46,831 bases of DNA, taken from NCBI GenBank assembly GCA_014763545.1, contig JACXVD010000018.1, positions 1-46,831 of the forward strand, given 5' to 3'. Within the stretch, counting starts at the first letter, position 1, and every line of letters starts with the position of its first letter. This DNA comes from Sphingomonadales bacterium (GTDB lineage Bacteria > Pseudomonadota > Alphaproteobacteria > Sphingomonadales > Sphingomonadaceae). Made by a program: the position numbers and the translations under genes. Positions 16,238 to 23,752 of the stretch are shown here, piece after piece. The notes under the pieces are model-generated. The model saw only the letters and a program-made list of their open reading frames with translations, was not told the origin of the DNA and did not search any database.

Positions 16238-17832
16238 TCTGCAGCCCTTTCCATCAGTGCTTCCTCGTCACGGTTGGCACGGCGTGCGACAACCAGCAAG
16301 AGCACGACGATCACCGGGCCGACGAGGTTGATGCTCTTGATCGCCAGCCCCAGGTTGCCGGTCGCATCGGAAACCAGCCCCACCAGATAGGGGCCGGTGC
16401 CGAGGCCGAGGATCGTCATCGCCATCAGATAGACGCTGGTGGTGATGCCGCGCATGCGTGGCAGCACCTGTTCGTACATGATCGAATAGAGCGGCGGCAG
16501 CCATCCGGTGAGGATCACCGAATAGATCGTGAAGCGGATGTAGAACTGCGTCGGGTCCGGCGCGGAATAGACCCACAGCGAAATGAGCGGCGACAAGCCC
16601 ATCGCGAACAATGCGACATAAGCGCGGCCCTTGCCCGGGAAACGCCGCTGCATGCGGTCGGCCAGCGGGCCGGAGATCATCGGCCCGACGATGCCGATGG
16701 CAGCCGACAGCAGGCCGAAGACGATCGCCACATCGGCCATCGAAAGCTGGTAGGTCGAAATCAGGAACAGCGGGGTGAAACCCATGATCCCGTAGTTGAT
16801 CACCGATTGCAGCGCGCCCGCCGCCATCGTCAGCAGCAGCGTCGGGCTGCGGGTGATCACCCGGTGGGCCTGCGGATCGGTCAGCTTCATCGACTGGAAC
16901 AGGTTGAAGATCACGAAGATGCCGAAGCCGATCACCCCCCATTGCAGCGCATGCGGGCTGATCGAAATGCCGAGCAGGGCGAGGTCGGGTCGGGGCGAGA
17001 AATCGCTCGCCAGGCGGACCAGCACCGCCATCGCGGCGATGATCGCGACCAGCACCGCCAGATTGGCGCGCCAGACGCTGCCGCTCGCCTTCAACCGGGC
17101 CAGATTCAGCCAGTTGGTGCCGGGCAGGATCGCGCCCAGCACCTGCGTACTGGCGGCGAAGGGGGCGGGATCGTCGGGCGTCTCGATCCCGTCCATCGTC
17201 CCGCGCGGCGGTTCCTTCATCCGGTAGACGAACAGCGCCAGCAGGAAGCCGGGCGCCGCCGCCACGAAGAAGGCGAATTGCCAGCCGGCCAGGCCCAGCG
17301 GCGCATCGCCAGCCGGGAATGTGTCCTTCCACCATTGCGCCACCACCCCACCGAGCAGCATCGACCCGCCAAGCCCGGCAGCAATCGCGGCGGCCATGAC
17401 CGCCATCACGAAACCGCGCCGATGACGCGGCCAGTAATCGTAGACGAGGCTGGTCCCGGCAGGCTGGGTGGCCGCTTCGCCGATGCCCACGCCCAGCCGC
17501 GACAGGGCCAGCAGGCCGAAGCTGGATGCCAGCCCGGCAAGCCCGGTCGCCGCCGACCATAGCACGAGGCAGATGCCGAGTAGCCGGGTGCGCAGCCACC
17601 CGTCCGCCAGCCGCCCCACCGGCAGCGAGAAGAGCGCGTAGAACAGCGCGAAGACCGTGCCGTAGAGCAGCCCCATCTCGGCATCGCCAATGGCGAGATC
17701 CGCCTTGATGTCGGGCGCGAGGATGGCGAGGATCTGCCGGTCGAGTAGGCTCATCGCCTGGGTCAGGCTGACGAGGGTGAGCGCGTAGGCCGCGCCCTTG
17801 AGCGGGCGAGTGGGGAGCGCCCGCTCGCTCAC
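16234..17832 (-). CDS. MFS transporter, spinster-like
   Basis: A 532-residue inner-membrane protein with about 12 hydrophobic helices. It starts with SLTQAMSLLDRQILAILAPD, the entry helix typical of the spinster-type MFS group that is abundant in sphingomonads. LPVGRLADGWLRTRLLG is the loop 2-3 motif, and SRLGVGIGEAATQPAGTSLV is helix 4. The GTG start overlaps the ligW stop and the end overlaps the decarboxylase start, so the transporter is coupled on both sides to catabolic enzymes. It probably imports the substrate of that pathway; the substrate is unknown. It is distinct from the AAHS protein at 9783 and the MFS at 21258. Confidence 0.85.
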   Translation of the reverse strand: MSERALPTRPLKGAAYALTLVSLTQAMSLLDRQILAILAPDIKADLAIGDAEMGLLYGTVFALFYALFSLPVGRLADGWLRTRLLGICLVLWSAATGLAGLASSFGLLALSRLGVGIGEAATQPAGTSLVYDYWPRHRRGFVMAVMAAAIAAGLGGSMLLGGVVAQWWKDTFPAGDAPLGLAGWQFAFFVAAAPGFLLALFVYRMKEPPRGTMDGIETPDDPAPFAASTQVLGAILPGTNWLNLARLKASGSVWRANLAVLVAIIAAMAVLVRLASDFSPRPDLALLGISISPHALQWGVIGFGIFVIFNLFQSMKLTDPQAHRVITRSPTLLLTMAAGALQSVINYGIMGFTPLFLISTYQLSMADVAIVFGLLSAAIGIVGPMISGPLADRMQRRFPGKGRAYVALFAMGLSPLISLWVYSAPDPTQFYIRFTIYSVILTGWLPPLYSIMYEQVLPRMRGITTSVYLMAMTILGLGTGPYLVGLVSDATGNLGLAIKSINLVGPVIVVLLLVVARRANRDEEALMERAAE

Positions 17833-18884
17833 AGCTTGAACCAGCGTTCCGCGTTGGTCTGGAAGAACTTCTTCTTCTGCGCGTCGGTGATGGCGAGATC
17901 GTCCATCATCCGCACCTCGTCGGGCACATATTCATAGGGGTAATCCATCGCATAGAGCACCCGATCCTCGCCCATCACCTCGATCATCAGCTTGATCGCG
18001 GGTTCGAACGGCAGGCCCGAACAAGTGCCCAGGAAATTGTTCCGCATATAGTGGAACAGATCGTGCTTGAGCGGCTTCAGCCGCGCATAACGCTGCGAAC
18101 GGACGCCGGCGTTGAACATGTAGTTCGTGCGATAGAGCCAGTAGGGCAGGGCCTCGCAGCCGTGCCCGGCCATGATCTGCAAATCGGGGTAGCGGTCGAA
18201 AATGCCGGTCGTGACCAGCCGCAGCAGGTGATAGCTGGTTTCGACCGCAAAGCCGAACACCGCACCGTCCAGCCCGGCATCGACCATCCCGCCCATCATG
18301 CTGTCGGGCAGGGTGGCGGGATGGATATAGAGCAGCTGGCCGGTATCGGCGAGCGCGCGGAAGATCGGGTCGAACTGTTCTTCGTCGAGGTAATGGCCCT
18401 GCGTGTGGCTGCAGATCTGTACCCCCTTGAAGCCCAGCTCGCTGGCCCCGCGCCGGATTTCGGCCGCCGACCATTCGGGATCCTGCGGCGCGACCGCGGT
18501 CATGCCGATGAACCGGTCGGGATGTGCGGCGCAGGCATCGGCCAGCGCGTCGTTGGCGCGGCGGGCGATGCCCTTGGCCTCCTCGACATCGAGCAGCGGC
18601 TGCACGCCCGGGCTGGTCAGCGCGAGGATCGCCTTGTCGATCCCCGTCTCGTCCATATGCCGGATACGCTGATCGCCCAGGTCGAGCAGGCGGTCGATGA
18701 TCTGCGTCGCCCGTTCCGAAGGCGACTGGGCGTAAAAGCCCCACAGCGACACCATGCCCTTGTCCGCCGTGCCATCGGCGACCATCCGCAGATAGGCGTC
18801 GATCAATTCGCGCGTGGCGAAGGCTTCCTCGGTGGCGATGCGCAGATAGCCGCGATCGCCGCCGGTGTTGAGTTCGTGGGTCAT
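17829..18884 (-). CDS. ligW: 5-carboxyvanillate decarboxylase LigW-like amidohydrolase
   Basis: A 351-residue amidohydrolase-superfamily decarboxylase. The start MTHELNTGGDRGYLRIATEE and long collinear segments closely match sphingomonad LigW, which removes CO2 from 5-carboxyvanillate to give vanillate without an organic cofactor. Expected active-site positions coincide with LigW numbering as I recall it: E19, H188 and D314 as metal ligands, R58, H241 and R252 in the substrate pocket. Differences stand out: LigW's GHMGEALPYW reads GHGCEALPYW here, and the segment near 286-291 is GTCSGL. Substrate may therefore be shifted toward a related carboxylated phenol. ATG 18884 has a GGAGGAGAGG ribosome site. 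It follows the aldehyde dehydrogenase by 25 bases. Confidence 0.82.
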   Translation of the reverse strand: MTHELNTGGDRGYLRIATEEAFATRELIDAYLRMVADGTADKGMVSLWGFYAQSPSERATQIIDRLLDLGDQRIRHMDETGIDKAILALTSPGVQPLLDVEEAKGIARRANDALADACAAHPDRFIGMTAVAPQDPEWSAAEIRRGASELGFKGVQICSHTQGHYLDEEQFDPIFRALADTGQLLYIHPATLPDSMMGGMVDAGLDGAVFGFAVETSYHLLRLVTTGIFDRYPDLQIMAGHGCEALPYWLYRTNYMFNAGVRSQRYARLKPLKHDLFHYMRNNFLGTCSGLPFEPAIKLMIEVMGEDRVLYAMDYPYEYVPDEVRMMDDLAITDAQKKKFFQTNAERWFKL

Positions 18885-18909
18885 TATCCTCTCCTCCCGC
18901 GCTGCGCGC

Positions 18910-20340
18910 CTATCCTTCGTGGACCGCCTTGGTGACCATGCAGGCGAGCAACCCTTCGGGCCCGTCTTCCGCGCCGTGGCCCGACCATTTGACCCCGCCG
19001 AACGGGCTGTCCGCCCCGCCGATCATATGGCTGTTGATCCCGATCATCCCGCTTTCGATCTCGTCGGCCAAGCGCCGCTGGCGCTTGACGTCGTCGGTCC
19101 AGGCATAGGCCGCGAGGCCATAGGGCAGGCGGTTCGCTTCGGCGATCATGGCCTCTTCGCTGGCATAGGGGTTGATCAGTGCCACGGGGCCGAAGGGTTC
19201 CTCGTGCATGATCTCCGCATCCATCGGCACTTGCGACAGGACGGACGGCGCATAGTAGAACCCCTGATTGCCCACGCGTTCGCCGCCCGCGTCCAGCTTG
19301 GCGCCCTTTTCGCGGGCATTGCCGATCAGCCGTTCCATCGCGTCGGGGCGGCGGGGATTGGCCATCGGCCCCATCTGGGTGCCGTCTTCCAGCCCGTTGC
19401 CCACTTTCCACGCCTTGGCGCGTTCGGCAAAGCCGTCACGGAATTTCTCGAACACGCCTTCCTGCACGATGAAGCGGGTTGGGCTGACGCAGACCTGCCC
19501 GCTGTTGCGATATTTGCCCGCCACGGCGGTATCGAGCACGCGGTCGACATCGACATCGTCGAACACCAGCACCGGGCCGTGGCCGCCCAGTTCCATGGTG
19601 GTGCGCAGCATATTGTCCGCCGCCAGCTTGGCCAGATGCTTGCCGATCACGGTCGATCCGGTGAAGCTGAGCTTGCGCACCACGGGGCTGGAAAGCAGGT
19701 GCGTCGATACTTCGTCGGGCACGCCGAACACTGCTTGGGCGACCTGTTTGGGCAGCCCGGCGTCGAGTAGGCACTGCAACACGCCAAGCGCCGAGGCGGG
19801 GGTTTCCTCCGCGCTCTTCATGATGACGGAGCAGCCTGCGGCGATCGGTGCGCCGAGCTTGCGGCCCGGGTTGCCCAGCGGGAAGTTCCACGGGCTGAAG
19901 GCGGCGACCACGCCCACCGGTTCGTGCCGGACGGTCGAGCGCATGCCGGTCGGGCGCACCAGCTCGCGGCCATAGATGCGGAACACTTCGCCGGCGTAGA
20001 ACTGGAACAAATTGACGTTCATCAGCACTTCGATGCGGCTCTCGGCCAGCGGCTTGCCCTGTTCCATCGTCGCGACGCGGGCGAGGTCTTCCTGCCGTTC
20101 CAGCATCAGCTGCGCCGCGCCGTTCAGCACCTTGGCGCGTTGCTGCGGGGTCGATTTGCGCCAGATGCGGAACCCTTCCGCAGCGACTTCGAGCGCGCGA
20201 TCGAGGTCGGCGGGCTCGGCCAGCGGCAGCGCGCCGATCGTCTCGCCCGTCGCGGGATTGACGACTTCGAAGCTGCGCCTGCCGCCGCCGGAAATCTTCT
20301 CGCCGTCTATGATCATGTGAAGCGAGGGGTATTGGCTCAT
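18910..20340 (-). CDS. NAD(P)-dependent aldehyde dehydrogenase
   Basis: A 476-residue aldehyde dehydrogenase. Catalytic residues are E250 (TTMELGGHGP) and C284 (NSGQVCVSPTRF), and SPWNFPLGNPGRK at 149-161 holds the conserved N152. The family oxidises aldehydes to acids. In this setting vanillin, a 5-formyl aromatic, or the aldehyde made by the ThDP decarboxylase are possible substrates (inference). I prefer ATG 20340 because GGAGG lies six bases upstream; ATG 20346 would overlap that site. It is the first gene of an operon with ligW, MFS and the decarboxylase. A 13-bp palindrome and a hairpin lie upstream. Confidence 0.9.
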   Translation of the reverse strand: MSQYPSLHMIIDGEKISGGGRRSFEVVNPATGETIGALPLAEPADLDRALEVAAEGFRIWRKSTPQQRAKVLNGAAQLMLERQEDLARVATMEQGKPLAESRIEVLMNVNLFQFYAGEVFRIYGRELVRPTGMRSTVRHEPVGVVAAFSPWNFPLGNPGRKLGAPIAAGCSVIMKSAEETPASALGVLQCLLDAGLPKQVAQAVFGVPDEVSTHLLSSPVVRKLSFTGSTVIGKHLAKLAADNMLRTTMELGGHGPVLVFDDVDVDRVLDTAVAGKYRNSGQVCVSPTRFIVQEGVFEKFRDGFAERAKAWKVGNGLEDGTQMGPMANPRRPDAMERLIGNAREKGAKLDAGGERVGNQGFYYAPSVLSQVPMDAEIMHEEPFGPVALINPYASEEAMIAEANRLPYGLAAYAWTDDVKRQRRLADEIESGMIGINSHMIGGADSPFGGVKWSGHGAEDGPEGLLACMVTKAVHEG

Positions 20341-20355
20341 GGACATCCTCCGTTA

Positions 20356-20374
20356 CCCCGCGTCATGTGCGGGG
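20356..20374. promoter_or_regulatory. Hairpin in the leader of the aldehyde dehydrogenase operon
   Basis: CCCCGC and GCGGGG form a 6-bp stem around a 7-base loop, ending just upstream of the GGAGG ribosome site of the aldehyde dehydrogenase. There is no T-run, so a terminator is doubtful. It may affect RNA stability or end the upstream NTF2-gene transcript. Confidence 0.4.
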
Positions 20375-20399
20375 CTTGAACCCGCCCATAGCGCCAAGC

Positions 20400-20412
20400 A
20401 GAACATTGTTCT
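20400..20412. promoter_or_regulatory. Palindromic operator candidate upstream of the aldehyde dehydrogenase-ligW operon
   Basis: AGAACA-T-TGTTCT is a perfect 13-bp palindrome 60 bases upstream of the operon start. Its form resembles TetR-family sites and differs from the TTGTAAG/CTTACAA operator, so a second regulator, not encoded in this window, may control the operon. A further perfect 10-bp palindrome, ATCAGCTGAT, is at 20424-20433. Confidence 0.5.
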
Positions 20413-20453
20413 AGTTTGGCCTGATCAGCTGATGGGCGGGCAAGCCGGTCGCG

Positions 20454-21185
20454 TCAGGCAGTTCGCGCGATATCGCCTTCCCAGCGATCGGCAGTCATCT
20501 CCTCCCCGGTGATCGGATGCTTCATGTGGAAGGGCAGCAGCTTGTGCGTCGGCCACAGCCAATGGTCGTCGATCAATTCGTCCGGGCCGCTCGGATCTTC
20601 GGGGTAGAGCACCTTGGGGAAGGGGACATATTCCTTTTCCGTGTAGGCCCAGCCCTTGTCGAAATCGGCGTGCCAGTGCGGGAAGTAATTGAGCACGTGG
20701 ATGCGCCACTTGCCATCGGCGCCCTTCTTGTAGGTGTTTTCGTAGAGGCCGCCTTCCCACCACTGGCGCGCCTTTTCCCACGGCTGGTCGCCTTCGTAAT
20801 CGACATGGCGCCCGGCCTGCATCGTGCTGCGCCCACGCAGCTTCGCGGTAACGCCGTCGGGCTCGATATCGATGATCGTCTGGATCTGCGGATGGTCGAG
20901 CAGGAAGCCGTCGATCGGGCCGTTATTGTTATGGGTGAACCGCTTGCGGAAGCGGTCGATATAGAGCCGCGCGACCCCCGCCTTGCCCTTCCACACGCCG
21001 CCGAAGAAGCGCACTTCGCCATCGTCGGTGAACAGGTCGACCACCTGGTCGTACATGCATTTGTCGATCAGGTAGCCGTAGAGATACTGCAGCTTCTTGA
21101 CGTCGAGTTCGTCCTCGCGCGTGGCGAGGCGCTTTTCCAGTTGCGCGACCTTGGCGGCGAGCGATTCCAGCGTGGCATCCGACAT
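20454..21185 (-). CDS. NTF2/SnoaL-like fold protein, candidate diarylpropane (LdpA/LsdE-type) lyase
   Basis: The 243-residue protein has an N-terminal coiled segment (LAAKVAQLEKRLATREDELD) and then the NTF2-like pattern: LYGYLIDKCMYDQVVDLFTD, GGVWKGKAGVARLY, and a strand-rich region with WRIHVLNYFPHWHADF. A C-terminal extension carries LWPTHKLLPFHMKHPITGEE. Family assignment is firm. Some sphingomonad NTF2-fold proteins (LdpA, LsdE) release the gamma carbon of diarylpropane diols as formaldehyde and form a stilbene, without a cofactor. I propose that role because a stilbene-cleaving dioxygenase and a formaldehyde-oxidising operon carry the same operator, but sequence alone does not prove it. 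ATG 21185 has GGGAGAG upstream, and operator B lies 17 bases further out. Confidence 0.8.
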   Translation of the reverse strand: MSDATLESLAAKVAQLEKRLATREDELDVKKLQYLYGYLIDKCMYDQVVDLFTDDGEVRFFGGVWKGKAGVARLYIDRFRKRFTHNNNGPIDGFLLDHPQIQTIIDIEPDGVTAKLRGRSTMQAGRHVDYEGDQPWEKARQWWEGGLYENTYKKGADGKWRIHVLNYFPHWHADFDKGWAYTEKEYVPFPKVLYPEDPSGPDELIDDHWLWPTHKLLPFHMKHPITGEEMTADRWEGDIARTA

Positions 21186-21202
21186 TCCGACTCTCCCAAT
21201 TT

Positions 21203-21221
21203 TAGTATGTATTGCTTACAA
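21203..21221. promoter_or_regulatory. Operator copy B upstream of the NTF2-fold gene
   Basis: TAGTATG-TATTG-CTTACAA matches copy A at 16 of 19 positions, with the right arm and end of the spacer identical. It lies immediately upstream of the ribosome site of the gene starting at 21185, so it probably overlaps its promoter. Confidence 0.65.
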
Positions 21222-21257
21222 AATGCGCGCGGTGGCGAGGCGAGTCAACGCCTCACT

Positions 21258-22679
21258 TCAGCGCCCGAGTGCCTCCAGCCGGGCGACTTCGCCGCGATAG
21301 GGCTTCATGGCGCGGAACATGAGGAAGCAGGCCAGCGGAAGGACGATGCCGGCGGTGATCACCAATGCTTCCTGCAGCTTTGCCGGGTCGCGCACGACAT
21401 ATTGCGAAACCAGCCCGATCACGAAGCTGCCCATCGCCCCGAAGAAGGTGAACATGAACAGGTAGAAGGCCGTCACCTGCCCGCGCATCGAATTGGGCGC
21501 GACTCGCTGGATCGCGGCGTTCTGCGGCACGGCCCCGGCAAGGCCGAACATGCCCGCAAAGCCAAAGGCGATCATCGACGTCCAGCCCGTCGGCGCGAGC
21601 AGCGCGACAAGGGTCGAAATCGTGGTGCCGCAGAAGAACAGGAAGGCAGCACGGACATTCGCGTCCTTGTGCCGTCTTGCCAGCCATTCCACCACAACGC
21701 CGCCCAGCACCAGCCCGGCGAGCGAGCCGGTCAGCATGGTCAGGCCGATTGCCGCACCGATCTGCGCCTCGTCCCAGCCGAATGTGCGGATCATGAATGG
21801 CACGCGCCAGAAGGCGAGGCCGAAACTCTCGGTCGCGCTCAGCGCCAGTGCGGCAAACAGGGGGTAATAGACCTTGCCGTTGGCATGGATCGCCCGCGCC
21901 GCATCGAACCCCATGAAGGTGAACAGCTTGCGCAGGAACCCCGCATCGGCGGGCGGTTGCTCCACGTCGTGAGCGTGGGGGTGCCGCTCCGGCTCGCGCA
22001 CGGTCAGGAAGAGGATCGCGGCGAGGAAGGCGGGGATCGCGATCCAGATCAGGATCCATTGCCAGGGCAGGATCGTCAGCCCGGCGACATGGCTCGGCTG
22101 CCAGTGCGCCGTCATCACGATCAGCTGGCCGCCCACCACCGGGCCGATGGTGGTGCCCCCGATAAAGCCGAATTGCAGCAGCGCGAAGGCGCGGGTGATC
22201 ACCTTGGGCGGGAAGGCGTCGGCGATCAGCGAATAGGAACTGGGCGCATGCGCGCTGCCGCCCGCGGCCAGGAACACGCGGCTGCCGATGAACTGGAGGT
22301 AATTCTGCGCGATGCCGCCCAGCGCGGTGACCAGTCCGACCACCGCAACGCCGCCCGCCAACACATATTTGCGCGGATAGATATCGGCCAGCCGCGCCAG
22401 CGGAATGCCCACGAAGACATAGCAGATGATGCTGGCCGGGCCGGCCAGGAAGCCCAGCTCCGCATCGGTCAGGCCGAAATCGGTCTTGATCCGCTCGCCC
22501 AGCATGCCGAACACGACCTGGTCGAAGAAGGTGACGAAGGTCGCGAAGATGATCACGAACAGCGCCCAGTAGCGCGCCGCGCTGGACGGCCAGCTCTTCT
22601 CCGGCGCGTCGGCCATTTCCATGCCCAGCTCCTTGGCGGGCTCTTCGGCGTCGATGGGTAGGGCGGGGCCCAGTGCCAT
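21258..22679 (-). CDS. MFS transporter
   Basis: A 473-residue inner-membrane transporter with about 12 hydrophobic segments after a roughly 35-residue cytoplasmic N-terminus. FVTFFDQVVFGMLGERIKTD is the first helix and IPLARLADIYPRKYVLAGG the MFS loop 2-3 motif. A cytoplasmic loop near residue 230 (EPERHPHAHDVEQPPADAG) is His- and acid-rich. It is a different MFS subgroup from the AAHS protein. It is divergent from the SDR pair, with operator C between them, so it is probably induced with those enzymes and may import their substrate. The substrate cannot be read from sequence. Confidence 0.85.
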   Translation of the reverse strand: MALGPALPIDAEEPAKELGMEMADAPEKSWPSSAARYWALFVIIFATFVTFFDQVVFGMLGERIKTDFGLTDAELGFLAGPASIICYVFVGIPLARLADIYPRKYVLAGGVAVVGLVTALGGIAQNYLQFIGSRVFLAAGGSAHAPSSYSLIADAFPPKVITRAFALLQFGFIGGTTIGPVVGGQLIVMTAHWQPSHVAGLTILPWQWILIWIAIPAFLAAILFLTVREPERHPHAHDVEQPPADAGFLRKLFTFMGFDAARAIHANGKVYYPLFAALALSATESFGLAFWRVPFMIRTFGWDEAQIGAAIGLTMLTGSLAGLVLGGVVVEWLARRHKDANVRAAFLFFCGTTISTLVALLAPTGWTSMIAFGFAGMFGLAGAVPQNAAIQRVAPNSMRGQVTAFYLFMFTFFGAMGSFVIGLVSQYVVRDPAKLQEALVITAGIVLPLACFLMFRAMKPYRGEVARLEALGR

Positions 22680-22742
22680 AGCTTGCGAATCCTCTCTCCG
22701 GTCGCGCGCCGTTCGTGCGGCGCGTCATTTCCGCTTGGCAAT

Positions 22743-22761
22743 TTGTAAGCAACATATACAA
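22743..22761. promoter_or_regulatory. Operator copy C between MFS and SDR genes
   Basis: TTGTAAG-CAACA-TATACAA; its reverse complement TTGTATA-TGTTG-CTTACAA matches copy A at 17 of 19 positions, including the whole spacer. It lies 64 bases from the MFS start and 58 from the first SDR start, so it can control both directions. Confidence 0.7.
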
Positions 22762-22818
22762 AAAGGCGAAGCAAAAAATATCGACCGTTATGATTATGGT
22801 CGGAAGTGGAGAGTGACG

Positions 22819-23748
22819 ATGAAGGATTTCGCGGGCAAGACCGCATTCGTGACCGGCGGGGCGAGCGGTATCGGGCTGGGCATCGCCAAGGCGCTGCTGG
22901 GCGATGGTGCCAATGTGGCGATCGCCGATATCCGCCAGGACCATCTCGACGCGGCCATGGCCGAACTGGCAGGCGAAGGGTTCGGCGCCGACCGGGTGCT
23001 GCCGATCCAGCTCGACATCACCGATCGCGCGGCGTTCAAGGCTGCCGCCGATGCGACCGAGGCGAAATTCGGCAGCATCCATGTGCTGGTCAACAATGCC
23101 GGCGTCGCCGTGGTCGGCCCGACCGAGCTTGCCACCCATGCCGATTGGGACTGGGTGATGGGGGTGAACCTTGGCGGCACGATCAACGGGATCGTCGAAA
23201 TGACCCCGCGCATCCTCAGCCATGGCGAGGGCGGGCACATCCTGTGCACGGCCAGCATGAGCGCGCTGGTGCCGGTCGGCGGGACCGCCATCTATTCCAG
23301 CACCAAGGCGGCGGTGACCAGCATCATGGAATGCATGCGGCCCGAGCTCGAAGGGCGCGGCGTGATCTGCCACGCCTTCTGCCCCGGCGCGGTGCAGTCC
23401 AACATCGCCGATGCCGGCGCCACGCGCCCCGGCGATCTGGCCGATACCGGCTATGCCGAAGCCGACAAGCGCCGCCAGCAGGGCGGCAATTTCATGCATC
23501 TGTTCCAGACCAAGGAAGAAGTCGGCGCGCGCGTGCTGCAGGGGATGAAGGACGAAGAACTCTACATCCTGACCCATGCGGAATTTCTCGACGGGGTGCG
23601 CGAACGCGGCGATGCGACGACGCTGGCGGTGCAGGACCACCTGCCGGTGAACGAGGAATACAAGGCGACCTTTGCCATGCTGTTCTCCAACCCCGCGATC
23701 CGCGCGGAAGTGGAGCGGCAAAGGGCGCTCAAGGCCGGAAGGGGTTGA
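22819..23748 (+). CDS. Short-chain dehydrogenase/reductase, LigD-like, first of pair
   Basis: A 309-residue SDR. The NAD(P)-binding motif TGGASGIGLG is at 13-22, NNAG is present, and the catalytic Tyr-Lys pair is in YSSTKAAV. The start MKDFAGKTAFVTGG and length of about 300 resemble the Calpha-dehydrogenases LigD/LigL/LigN that oxidise the benzylic alcohol of lignin dimers. I therefore infer an aryl alcohol dehydrogenase, without stereochemical detail. ATG 22819 has GGAGAG seven bases upstream; longer frames extend into the promoter region. The second SDR begins four bases after its stop. Operator C lies upstream. Confidence 0.85.
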   Translation: MKDFAGKTAFVTGGASGIGLGIAKALLGDGANVAIADIRQDHLDAAMAELAGEGFGADRVLPIQLDITDRAAFKAAADATEAKFGSIHVLVNNAGVAVVGPTELATHADWDWVMGVNLGGTINGIVEMTPRILSHGEGGHILCTASMSALVPVGGTAIYSSTKAAVTSIMECMRPELEGRGVICHAFCPGAVQSNIADAGATRPGDLADTGYAEADKRRQQGGNFMHLFQTKEEVGARVLQGMKDEELYILTHAEFLDGVRERGDATTLAVQDHLPVNEEYKATFAMLFSNPAIRAEVERQRALKAGRG

Positions 23749-23752
23749 GCCG

